From contig JAKSYS010000132.1 of the NCBI GenBank assembly GCA_022925895.1, forward strand, positions 1-64,000: a stretch of 64,000 nucleotides of DNA. The letters run 5' to 3'. Under the pieces are notes generated by a model. The model saw only the letters and a list, made by a program, of their open reading frames with translations. It did not search any database and was not told where the DNA came from. This DNA is from Fragilaria crotonensis (Eukaryota; Bacillariophyta; Fragilariophyceae; Fragilariales; Fragilariaceae). The position numbers and the translations under genes were made by a program. Shown piece after piece: positions 40,046-49,980 of this stretch (positions within the stretch are counted from its first letter, which is position 1; every line of letters begins with the position of its first letter).

Positions 40046-40670
40046 GATTAACAGTCCCGCATTGCTTGTCTTTAACCCGAGAAAGCAAGCGATTTGGTCC
40101 ATTTGAAGGCCTCAAGTGGATTTGTTGAGTTGTGAAAATCGTCGTTTGTCGAATCGACGTTTAGAAGTGCTAAGTAGCACCTGCCGTCCCTGTCGTTTTG
40201 CGAAGGTTCGAGGCATTCGTGTGATCTGCATTGAAGCAGATCAGTGTGACCGTCATTGAGACGAATATCGACGCTTTGTTTAGCGGAAAAAGGACCATTG
40301 TCGCTGGCCCTTCATCGAACGAGTTCGGAAAGCCAGTTGAAACGGGGTTGTTCTGATTCCAACTGGTACTGACGTTCCTGTGTTCTGACGTACGAGTCGT
40401 ATACTTCCTAAGTAACGAGGAAGATTTGGTCCGAAGTTCCGAAGATTCGGGAAGAAGATTCTTCGGAGATTCGCAATTTGTCACGATTCCCTAAGTAATT
40501 TGGAAGATTCGAGATTCAGATTCGTTGAAGATTCTGAGAGTCACCGAGATCCGGAGAGAGAACAAGAATCTTCTGCAACTTCAAGGTCTGTCGGTCAGCC
40601 GGTTTTCCAGATCGAATCTAAGGTCTGTCCTGTGTCCAAAGTTTTCGACGTCTGTCTGTCCAACGTCATT

Positions 40671-40800
40671 TGAGTCGAGTCGGATCGGAAGTCAACGTCC
40701 GTCCGTCATCCCATTTTGAGTCGAGTCGGATCGGAAGTCAACGTCCGTCCGTCATCCCATTTTGAGTCGAGTCGGATCAGAACACTAACCGTCCGTCTGT
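40671..40800 (+). repeat. 46-bp tandem repeat in the copia leader
   Basis: TGAGTCGAGTCGGATC starts at 40671, 40717 and 40763, a period of 46 bp, with the third copy diverging after about 20 bp and ending in a CCGTCCGTCTGTCATCC-like block. It lies in the untranslated leader before the polyprotein start. Confidence 0.9.
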
Positions 40801-41056
40801 CATCCGATTTTTTGGTTACTGAACTTGTTAGTTTTGTGAGTTCGCAATCCGGTGTATTCCGTGGCATTGAGACGCCAAGCTCCTTTCCTTCAGAAACTTA
40901 TCACAGTCACCTGCGAGAGGTTCTCAACACAGTTGAGTGAATCGAACCACGTGTCTAACTGTGTAGGTCCTGCTTGATTGGTGGTTGGTGGTTTGTCCGT
41001 CTGTCATCCGTTTTTTGCGAGCTGCATCCCTGACCGGTCTAGCTACCCTTGTTAAG

Positions 41057-44000
41057 ATGGTTTCAACCAGACAAACTGTTGAACCAACTCCCTTTGTTCA
41101 TTTGATGAACAATGTGTTGACCTCTGCCATGTATGCAACTGCATTTGAGGCATGGGGTGTGACTTCGGTCACTGATATCCTGTCCCTGACCAAGGAAGAT
41201 ATTGAGTCTGAGTTCCCTGGTGCTGATGGAGCAACAACCAGGCTCCGTTTGATGGATCGTAAGAAGGTCCTTGAAGTCCAAGATTGGTTCCATGAGGAGT
41301 GTGAAGATCCTTCTGCAGATGTGTGGTTTGGTTTGACTGCGGAGGTCCTTGAGGAATTCCGTGCTGCTCGTACCGCGATGACGACTTCAAAGAGCATTCC
41401 AAATTTGACTTCAGGCAATGTTGCACCTGACCCTGCACCACCAGCTGCCTCTGTTGACCGTGCTGCACCTGATTTGGCTTATGAGTTTGCCAAGGCTACG
41501 AAGAGGAGCTTCTCTGATCTGAAGCAGTTCAAAGATGCGCATCAGTGGACTTGGTGGCATCGCCATTTGATTTCAACGTCGCGTGCCCAAGGAATTGGGA
41601 ATGTCTATGATGTCAACTTTGAGCCAACAACTGATGCTGAGAAGAAATTGTTCAAGCTCCAGAATGAGTTTGCCTTCAGTTGCTTGGAGCAGGCCCTCCA
41701 TACTGCTGATGGGAAGTTGTTTATCCGTGAGTTTCAAGAGTCTGGAAATGCTCGCGGTGTGTATCAGCGTTTGGTTGCAACCTACAACACTGGTGAAGCT
41801 GGTCGTTTGAAGGCTGAGAAGATTGAGACTGAGTTGCAAGATATGAGACTTGATGTGAGGCAGTGGAAGAAAGGCTGCCAAGCTTTCTTGACGGCATGGG
41901 AGCACAAGATTCGCGACCTTGCTGAGTTGGATCCTGAGGCTGTGACCGAGTCCAAGAAGTGGCGTTGGCTCCGTCAAGCCGTGTTGCCTCACAAGACCAT
42001 GGAGGCTGCAATCACCAACTTTGATTCCTTGGATAAGTTTGCCCGCAAGATGACTCCTGATGGTGATGGATTGGGTTTTCAGGAGATGTTCAATCAGTTG
42101 ATGGATGCTGCAACTCGACATGACAAGATTACGAAGGATAATGTTGCCAACCAACAACGTCGTGTCCAGGAAGGCAAGTTCCAAACTGTCACCAACAAGA
42201 AAGGCATTAAGGGTTCCAGTGATGGGAAGAAGGCCGATCCTGCTGTTGTTTGGAAGTATTATTCGCCTCAAGATTGGGAGAAGTTGTCTGTTGAGAAGAG
42301 GAAGCAGATTCTTGAGCAGCGCAAGGTTACTCCGCGACCACCACGTTCCCAACGTGCTAATTCTGCTTCAACCACCACCACGCAATCCTCGTCAATGGAG
42401 GCTCCAGCAAGTGCTGCTCCGATTCCTGCCACTGTGATTGCCAACCAAGCCCAAGTTGATGCTCAGTCAGTTGTGTCCTCCAGTTCTGCGCCATCTGTTT
42501 CTGGATCTGCTGTCCCTGGATCTACTATCCGTTCCATGCTTTCCAATGCTGCACACTCGCGCCGTGACGATGACAGTGTCATGGTTCAGGAAGGGAAGGT
42601 TTACCTCCGCGTCAAGATGGCAAATGTTAAGTATCGTTTCCGTGCCCACTCTGCTGCTCGAACTGCTTGTACTGGTTCTCTCATTGATGGGGGAGCCAAT
42701 GGTGGTTTGTGTGGATCTGATGTTTTGATTCTGTCGGAAACTGGCCAACGCTGCGATGTCACCGGTATCACCAACAATGCTGTGACCGATTTGCCGATTG
42801 TCCAAGCTGCTGGTCTGATTCAAAGCTCCATTGGTCCGATTATTGGTATCTTCAACCAATATGCATCCATTGGTGATGGAAAGTCTGTGCATTCCTGTGC
42901 GCAACTTCGAAGTTTTGGCACTTTGATTGATGATGTCCCTATTGCTTGTGGTGGAACTCAGCAACTTGTGACCCCTGAAGGTTACATTGTTCCCTTGTCC
43001 ATTCGTGATGGATTGGCTTACATGGATATGAGTTCCCCTTCTGCTGATGATCTTGACCGCTACCCTCATGTGATTTTCACCTCGGACGCTGCTTGGGATC
43101 CTTCGCTCCTTGACCATGAACACGCTTTGGTTCCGGATGTCTATCATGTTGACTACACCCATGGTTTTCAGGATCACCGAGTCAATGATTTTGGGGAGGT
43201 TATCTTTGATCATCAAGCCCGTGTTGAGTATTGTTCTGTGCATGCCCATGAAGCTTCTGTGCATCGCCATGACCCTCACTATGAAGCCATGAGACCCTAT
43301 CTTGGATGGGTCAACCTTGAGCGTGTGAAGAAGACTTTTGAGAATACGACGCAATGGTTTCGTGCTTCTGTTCGCTTGCCGTTTCGCCATCACTTCAAGA
43401 GTCGTTTTCCTGCTGCAAATGTTCCTCGCCTGCATGAAACTGTTGCAACAGATACTTTCTTCTCGGATGTTCCCGCTCATGATGACGGCGTTCTCGGTCA
43501 TGGAGGCGCTACGATGGTCCAAGTCTACTGCGGCAAGGACAGCCAGCTTACTCGTGGCTATCCGATGACTTCAGAACATGACATGTACCATACCCTTGAA
43601 GATTTCATTCGCCAAGAAGGTGCCCCTGATGCTCTGCTCAGTGACAATGCCAAGGCTCAGATTGGGAAGAATGTCCAACAGATTTTGCGGATGTACCGCA
43701 TTGCTGACTTCCAGTGTGAGCCTCACTACCAACATCAGAACTATGCTGAGCGCCGGATTCAAGAGATCAAGAAGACTGTCAATGCTTTGTTGGATCGCAC
43801 CGGTACTCCTGCTGCTTACTGGCTTCTTGCCATGCTCTATGTGATCAATTTGATGAATCATCTTGCTGTTGCTTCCTTGGATTGGAAAACTCCCTTGGAA
43901 GTTGCTCATGGACAGAAGCCTGATATCTCACCATTCTTGCAATTTCGTTGGTGGGAACCTGTGTATTATGAGGCTCCGGCGACGAGTGGTTTTCCGTCTG

Positions 44001-46606
44001 AAAGTGTTGAGAAGACTGGCCGCTGGGTTGGTATTGCTGAACACCAAGGTGATGTGCTGACTTACTTGGTGCTCACAGACGACACTCTTCAGGTTATTGC
44101 TCGCTCCAATGTTCGCTCTGCCCTTTCGCCAACGCACCCCAACTTTCGTGCCTATGCTCCCTCGCCTTCCGATGGAGGGGAGGATTTGATTCCGTTGAAT
44201 GTCGATCCAGGTGATTCTCCGCGTCAGCATGTCAAAGATATCATCTACAATTCGAGCGACCTTGCTGGTGTTAACGTTGATCCATCGGAACTCAAGCTCC
44301 CATACTTCACGCCTGACGAACTTTTGAATCGCACATTTCTTCACGAAGTTGACGGTCAACGCATGCGCGCCCGAGTCGTTCGGAAGATTATGGATAACGA
44401 TGCGCACAATCATCAAAATATCAAGTTTTTGCTCGAGATTGGTGCTGGTGAACATGACGAAATTATTGCTTACAATGAACTTTCGGATTTGGTTGAGCGA
44501 CAGGTCAATGAGGAGCGAAGCACTGATGATGTGTCTCCTTGGGTCTATGATGACATTATTGCGCACCAAGGTCCTTTGAAGCCAACTGATCCATTTTACA
44601 AAGGCTCTTCCTACAATGTTCTTGTTCGCTGGATGAATGGTGAAGAAACCTATGAACCCTTGTATGAAATGATCAAAGACGATCCGATTTCGGTTGCCAA
44701 GTATGCCAAGGAACAAGGATTGCTTGATACTCCAGGTTGGAAGAAGCTTCAGAAGTTTGCGCGTCGGATCAAGAAATTTCTGCGCATGGTCAAGCAAGCA
44801 AAGCTCCAGCGCGGGTCTCGTGGAATTCGTTTTAAGTTTGGAGTTCAGGTCCCTCGCAATTGGAAGGAAGCCATGGAACTGGATGAGAAAAACAAGTCAA
44901 CTTTGTGGCGTGACGCAATCAAGAAGGAGATGGACCAGATTGCGGAGTATGGAACTTTCCGCGATCTTGGAAGGGGAGCAACCGCTCCAGCTGGCTACAA
45001 GAAAATCACTGTCCGCCTTGTCTTCGATGTCAAGCATGATCTCCGTCACAAGGCGCGTCTTGTTGCAGGTGGCCATCTTACTGATCCGCCGAAGGACTCT
45101 GTCTATTCAGGTGTTGTTTCTTTGCGAAGCCTTCGTCTTGTTGCACTGTTTGCTGAATTGAATGGCTTACAGCTTTGGGCTGCCGATGTTGGAAATGCCT
45201 ACCTTGAAGCTTTGACAAAGGAAAAGGTTTATGTTATTGCTGGTCCAGAGTTTGGGGAGCTGGAGGGTCATATCCTCCTGATCCATAAGGCTTTGTATGG
45301 TCTTCGTACTTCTGGTGCCAGGTGGCATGAACATTTTGCCGACACACTTCGTGATCTTGGATTCACGCCCTGCAAGGCTGATCCTGATGTTTGGATGAAG
45401 AATTGTGGATCACATTATGAGTATATTTGCGTTTATGTTGATGATCTTGCGATTGCCATGAGAAACCCTCAAGAATTCATCGATGTTTTGGTCAATGATT
45501 GTGGTTACAAGCTTAAGGGTGTTGGTCCAATGGAGTATCATCTCGGAGCGGATATCTACCGTGATAATGATGGCACTCTCTGCTTTGGAGCCAAGTCCTA
45601 CATTTCTCGTATGCTTCGTACCTACGAATCGATCTTTGGGGAGCAACCAAAGGAATACTCTTCCCCCCTTGATCGCAATGACCACCCAGAGTTGGATACC
45701 TCCGATGAGTTGCCTGAGTCCGATATTAAGCGTTTTCAGTCACTGATTGGCGCACTCCAGTGGGCTATCAGCCTTTGTCGTTTCGATATTCAATGTGCTG
45801 TGATGACCCTTGGACGTTTTCGTGCTGCGCCGCGCATCGGACATATGCTGCGTGTCCAACGCATTTGTGGCTATCTTCGCAAGAAGCCTGATGCTGCCGT
45901 TCGTTTCCGTATTGGTATTCCTGATACGACGATCCATGTTGAACCTCCTCGTCAGAATTGGGAGTACGTCTACGGTGATTTGTCTGAAGAACTTCCGTTT
46001 GATATGCCTGTCCCACTTGGGAAACCTGTTCGGATTTCCACGTTTGAAGATGCGAATTTGTTGCATGACCACGTCACTGGACGTTCTGCAATGGGTATTT
46101 TACACTTTGTGAATCAGACTCCGGTGGAATGGTTTTCTAAGCGACAGAATACTGTGGAAACTGCTACGTATGGTTCTGAATTTGTTGTTGCTCGGACGGC
46201 AACTGAACAGATTATTGATATTCGTTACACGATTCGCATGCTTGGTGTGCCTTTGGATGGTCCTGCTTGGATGTTTGGTGACAATGAGAGTGTTGTTAAG
46301 TCTGCTACGATCCCGCATTCTTCTCTCATGAAGCATCACAATGCTTTGGCATACCACCGTGTCCGCGAAGCGATTGCTGCAAAGATCTTGCATTTCTGCC
46401 ATATCCCTGGTAATCAGAATCCTGCTGATGTTCTTACCAAGTTCTTGCCTTGGGCCACGTCCTGGCCATTGATTGAGCCCATTCTGTTTTGGAAAGGGGA
46501 GACCGATAAGTCTGCATCTGATGATGATCCTCAGACATTCTCCTTGAGTATCGCGTCCATCACAGAGGGGAGTGACAAAACCCTACTTGACTACTGGTAT
46601 GGTTGA
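41057..46606 (+). CDS. Ty1/copia Gag-Pol polyprotein
   Basis: 1849 aa from ATG 41057; the frame is open upstream to 40985 on a TTG but the ATG is preferred. The Gag part (about 1-480) includes WTWWHRHLISTSRAQG and has no CCHC zinc knuckle. A protease site LIDGGANGGLCG lies at about 543-554, with DGG in place of the usual DSG/DTG. The integrase core has Asp in VATDTFF (about 800), Asp in LLSDNAKAQ (about 862) and Glu in NYAERRIQEIK (about 897). The reverse transcriptase has KARLVAGGH, ADVGNAYLEA, KALYGLRTSGARWHEHF and YVDDLAIAM (about 1461). RNase H follows with TFEDANLLHDH, TYGSEFVVAR and FGDNESVVKSA. The order integrase before RT defines copia. The stop lies inside the 3' LTR, so the last 11 residues are LTR-encoded. 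Confidence 0.95.
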   Translation: MVSTRQTVEPTPFVHLMNNVLTSAMYATAFEAWGVTSVTDILSLTKEDIESEFPGADGATTRLRLMDRKKVLEVQDWFHEECEDPSADVWFGLTAEVLEEFRAARTAMTTSKSIPNLTSGNVAPDPAPPAASVDRAAPDLAYEFAKATKRSFSDLKQFKDAHQWTWWHRHLISTSRAQGIGNVYDVNFEPTTDAEKKLFKLQNEFAFSCLEQALHTADGKLFIREFQESGNARGVYQRLVATYNTGEAGRLKAEKIETELQDMRLDVRQWKKGCQAFLTAWEHKIRDLAELDPEAVTESKKWRWLRQAVLPHKTMEAAITNFDSLDKFARKMTPDGDGLGFQEMFNQLMDAATRHDKITKDNVANQQRRVQEGKFQTVTNKKGIKGSSDGKKADPAVVWKYYSPQDWEKLSVEKRKQILEQRKVTPRPPRSQRANSASTTTTQSSSMEAPASAAPIPATVIANQAQVDAQSVVSSSSAPSVSGSAVPGSTIRSMLSNAAHSRRDDDSVMVQEGKVYLRVKMANVKYRFRAHSAARTACTGSLIDGGANGGLCGSDVLILSETGQRCDVTGITNNAVTDLPIVQAAGLIQSSIGPIIGIFNQYASIGDGKSVHSCAQLRSFGTLIDDVPIACGGTQQLVTPEGYIVPLSIRDGLAYMDMSSPSADDLDRYPHVIFTSDAAWDPSLLDHEHALVPDVYHVDYTHGFQDHRVNDFGEVIFDHQARVEYCSVHAHEASVHRHDPHYEAMRPYLGWVNLERVKKTFENTTQWFRASVRLPFRHHFKSRFPAANVPRLHETVATDTFFSDVPAHDDGVLGHGGATMVQVYCGKDSQLTRGYPMTSEHDMYHTLEDFIRQEGAPDALLSDNAKAQIGKNVQQILRMYRIADFQCEPHYQHQNYAERRIQEIKKTVNALLDRTGTPAAYWLLAMLYVINLMNHLAVASLDWKTPLEVAHGQKPDISPFLQFRWWEPVYYEAPATSGFPSESVEKTGRWVGIAEHQGDVLTYLVLTDDTLQVIARSNVRSALSPTHPNFRAYAPSPSDGGEDLIPLNVDPGDSPRQHVKDIIYNSSDLAGVNVDPSELKLPYFTPDELLNRTFLHEVDGQRMRARVVRKIMDNDAHNHQNIKFLLEIGAGEHDEIIAYNELSDLVERQVNEERSTDDVSPWVYDDIIAHQGPLKPTDPFYKGSSYNVLVRWMNGEETYEPLYEMIKDDPISVAKYAKEQGLLDTPGWKKLQKFARRIKKFLRMVKQAKLQRGSRGIRFKFGVQVPRNWKEAMELDEKNKSTLWRDAIKKEMDQIAEYGTFRDLGRGATAPAGYKKITVRLVFDVKHDLRHKARLVAGGHLTDPPKDSVYSGVVSLRSLRLVALFAELNGLQLWAADVGNAYLEALTKEKVYVIAGPEFGELEGHILLIHKALYGLRTSGARWHEHFADTLRDLGFTPCKADPDVWMKNCGSHYEYICVYVDDLAIAMRNPQEFIDVLVNDCGYKLKGVGPMEYHLGADIYRDNDGTLCFGAKSYISRMLRTYESIFGEQPKEYSSPLDRNDHPELDTSDELPESDIKRFQSLIGALQWAISLCRFDIQCAVMTLGRFRAAPRIGHMLRVQRICGYLRKKPDAAVRFRIGIPDTTIHVEPPRQNWEYVYGDLSEELPFDMPVPLGKPVRISTFEDANLLHDHVTGRSAMGILHFVNQTPVEWFSKRQNTVETATYGSEFVVARTATEQIIDIRYTIRMLGVPLDGPAWMFGDNESVVKSATIPHSSLMKHHNALAYHRVREAIAAKILHFCHIPGNQNPADVLTKFLPWATSWPLIEPILFWKGETDKSASDDDPQTFSLSIASITEGSDKTLLDYWYG
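46564..46572 (+). promoter_or_regulatory. Polypurine tract
   Basis: AGAGGGGAG sits immediately before the 3' LTR, the normal place for plus-strand DNA priming during reverse transcription. It is also coding sequence. Confidence 0.8.
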
Positions 46607-46861
46607 GCTGGTATCGCGTACTGTATGCTTGAATACTGTACTACTGTCTGTTTCCTGACACGATACTACATTCTACACACATGGTATGTTTTCTACACAG
46701 TTTCTACATGCTTCGAATTATGGAAATCCTACGATTAAATTATAATTATTGTTGTTGAAAAATTGATAAGTACCATCGGTAGATTGTTCGGATTGATCAC
46801 CCGTTTCAATCTATCATACCACTGTTTGCCCCTGTTTTGCCCTTTCGTTTGCTCGCTGTTA
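46573..46861 (+). repeat. 3' LTR of the copia element
   Basis: 289 bp, identical to the 5' LTR. It contains the end of the polyprotein frame (stop at 46604-46606). Confidence 0.95.
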
Positions 46862-46866
46862 GAGTA

Positions 46867-49800
46867 CTATTGATCATGCTGTAATCATGTTTTTATCTGC
46901 AACTTCGTTGTCACGGCAGCAGGACTTGCTAGAGGTTTCAGAGATACTGGGTTGTACAATGAAGTCAACGTGCCCTTGTCCCTTGACATTTGTCAGAACT
47001 ACAGCATGCACCAGTTAGTTGATGAAGAAAGTTAAGGGAGTGTTGCAAGCACTCAAAAGTGAAACAAGAAGGAATGAAAGGTGGAAAAATCTGTGATTCT
47101 TGTTGCAGCATTTGAAGTCTAGTGTTAGGCCTAACTCTTGGGATCACTTCATGACAATCCATGATGCTAGTGGAAGTGGTGAGGTTTTGTGCACCAATAA
47201 GCACAAGGGAAATAACCACCATGCAATAAGAAGGATGAAAATTGCTGAAGTTGTTGCCAGCTGGGTTCATTATTTGCAACCAAGAATGATGCTGCGATGG
47301 CAATGACTGAGTTAGATCAACTACTTCCTGCTGCTGGTGATGAAAAAGATGCTGATCTTGTTTGTGGAAAGTCCTCATATGCATCCGAATTTCAGAGAAG
47401 GTGATCTCAGCAAACCTGAAGTATGGAAGCACATTCACTCCCTTGTCATGTCGGTGCAACAAGGCAAGTTTTGCCTTTCTGCTGACAAGTTGCAAGTATC
47501 TTTAAATAGGACTGAAAAGGGTAGCATTGACATGTATTTTGGTTATCAGGCTTGAAGCATTGTTAACAATGCGAACAAGAAGGTTGTAAGGAACTCCTGC
47601 GCAGTCCCTACTCTCTACTAAACCATAACTGGCGGACAGAGACAAAGGGATGCTGACCACTTGACAAATATCTCATGTGCAGGCAGTACTAGCTTGTGTA
47701 CATAAATATGGTAAGCAAACTTCAAATTGCATGTGCCATCTAGGAGATAGTAGATGTTGCAACCAACCTTATGCTTGTGCAATGTAGAATGCTTCCCTGA
47801 TTGGATGCAGTTGGCACACACAGCATTAAATTCAGTAGTTCAAAAATGGATACGGGACCAGCATAAGAACCTTACAGACGTTATTGCGAAGGTCATTGCT
47901 ATCTCAAGAAGATCTTGTTGTCTACAATGAATGTGACATTGGTGAGGTAAACAAGCTACGCCACAAGTTTGAAGGCCACCAATGAGATGAGGGGGTCACT
48001 CACTCATGACATGGAGTGTCTGGCTGTATTTCCAAATCCAGCAGCATCAATAGAATGCCGTTGTAAAATGTGGGAACTCCTTCGAATGTCTGTCAAGGAA
48101 GTCACACAAATCTAACTTTGAATTATTGCATCACCAATCATTCATAAGGGGCCATGTAGAGTAATTCTCAATGCATCATAACGTTGTTGCAACCAGATAT
48201 ACAGCCTACAGTATTACCAGCAGCAGCATTGGAGGAAATGAGGATTCCACTCCAACACTCCCAACATCTCCATCCAGCATACTAGTAACAGAGAGACTTT
48301 GCCTAGAACAAGGCAAAATTGAACAAAATTGAAAATGGTGGTAGACCGGATTCACCGACAAATTTCTCAAAAATTGAGCAGGTCAATAAAATGTCCTGCT
48401 TGATGGCAGTTTTGGCGTGGTATCTTCTGACATGAAATTGGATTGAATATGCATCAAGATTTGTGCCGTTTTGGTCACAAGACAAGAAAAAAGCTAAAAG
48501 CCCAACTGGCTCCATTGTGATGATCATGCCATCTCTGTAGGCATTCTGGAAAGAGGTTTGCTTACTGTAATGGTTTCAAGAATTTGCATGTGGTGAGCAA
48601 ATACGGTGTCAGCGGTAGCATAAATATCTGTCTAGTCTATCCTCATAATTATCATGACAGTCCTTTGAGAAAAGGGCTTTGGAATATATTTGAATGGTGC
48701 TCGTTCGGGAGCGACAGTGCGCTCGCGTTAGCGCGATGTTCACTCTTTTGACTTATAAACTATGGTCGTTACTGACTTTCATCATTCTTGATTGCCCGTA
48801 CTCACTCTGTTTATCAGACCCAACTTGGCAAACTTCGTCGCAACTAAGAGTCAACTTGAAAGGCACCTGATGAAGGGGCTACAATTAAATCCAAGGATGG
48901 GCCTAAAACGAGAAGGGAAGCAATCCATGGGTAACTGTGTTCCTACCTAGGTGATTAAAAGATTCCACTGGCCTTTGTTCACGACAAAATGATTGCTTGT
49001 GCACCACACTTTTTCATAGTTGCAGATCCCGCCGCCATTGGTCAACAGAGAGGAGGTGTGGGAGGTCATCACGCGCAGCATTTCACGCAAACAGAAGTGC
49101 TGGCTTACGTCAAGCTGGCACAGCGAACGAGGGATGGCCGACTGGCATATGAGGAGGGTTTGTACACTCACTATCTTGGTCCTAAAACTGTGGACGACAT
49201 GGCCATGATTGCCAAACTAAAGTTGACATCCACTGTTACTACAATGCCGATCAGAGATGCTGGAATTTCGAAAAAGTATGTTAACATGCACAAATCTCAA
49301 CATTCTATTATGGAGGGTTTGGTAAAGCATTTACCTGAGCTGTGCTCAATAGTCAGGCAAATACGAGATGGAATTTTGTACTGATAAACATCACGACCCA
49401 TTTTATGTTGCATGCAACACTTTGTAACAACTCCGACGTGTGTGTGACCCTTTAGCAATATTTCAGCCTTACTAAACATACAACATCAATGACAAACAAG
49501 GGAACCCGAACGTTCATATCTCAGAAGTAACGGTCCGTGGTGGGAAATGCAAAGCTTGCTTCTGATGATACAGTGGAGGATAGAAACCACAGCATGCAGG
49601 CCGAATATGCTGCTCAATCTCTGAACCAATGCAAGAACAGTGGCTGCTGCCCCAGCCAAACATGGGCAAACAAAAGCAAGGGGCAAAGGGCAGCAAGGTT
49701 ATCAAAGGAACAATGGATAAGAGCAAAACAACTTCGCCATGCATTGACATCAGCATGACGACTGCTTAGAACTATTCAGTTGCTCAACTCAGTAAGACGA

Positions 49801-49980
49801 CGGCTGAACAACCGGCACCTGCTGATGATGACTCCTGTCGTGGTACCAAGTCCACTGATGACATGTCTAGCAAGGGTGGCAATCCTGTTGACACAGGGGT
49901 AACTGTACCAACCCTTCCGTTCTTACTCATCAGTCAAGTCATGCAAAGAAGTCCAAGCAAGTGACTCTGCCATCTACAAT
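46867..49980. other. Region of decayed coding remnants, family not recognised
   Basis: About 3.1 kb without an intact gene. Protein-like stretches appear in shifting plus-strand frames, for example PEVWKHIHSLVMSVQQGKFC with LSADKLQVSLNRTEKG (about 47415-47530), and a 131-aa frame at 48989-49384. They could be the Gag or leader side of the degraded copia copy that follows, or a different old element. Confidence 0.45.

Larger units (their letters stand above)
39752..46866 (+). mobile_element. Intact-looking Ty1/copia LTR retrotransposon with 5-bp TSD
   Basis: The element proper is 39757-46861 (7105 bp). Both LTRs are 289 bp and identical on inspection, start TGACAAAACC and end CTCGCTGTTA. GAGTA flanks both ends (39752-39756 and 46862-46866). 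One uninterrupted polyprotein frame has the copia order protease, integrase, reverse transcriptase, RNase H. Identical LTRs and an open frame point to a very recent insertion. Confidence 0.95.

Noticed and set aside
40716-40940. 74-aa frame in the copia leader
   Set aside because: It arises from the 46-bp repeat and lacks a sensible protein; it is most likely untranslated leader.
42467-43522. 351-aa open frame antisense to the copia polyprotein
   Set aside because: It is a shadow of the pol frame; the sense strand carries clear protease and integrase motifs, and the antisense text has no domain.
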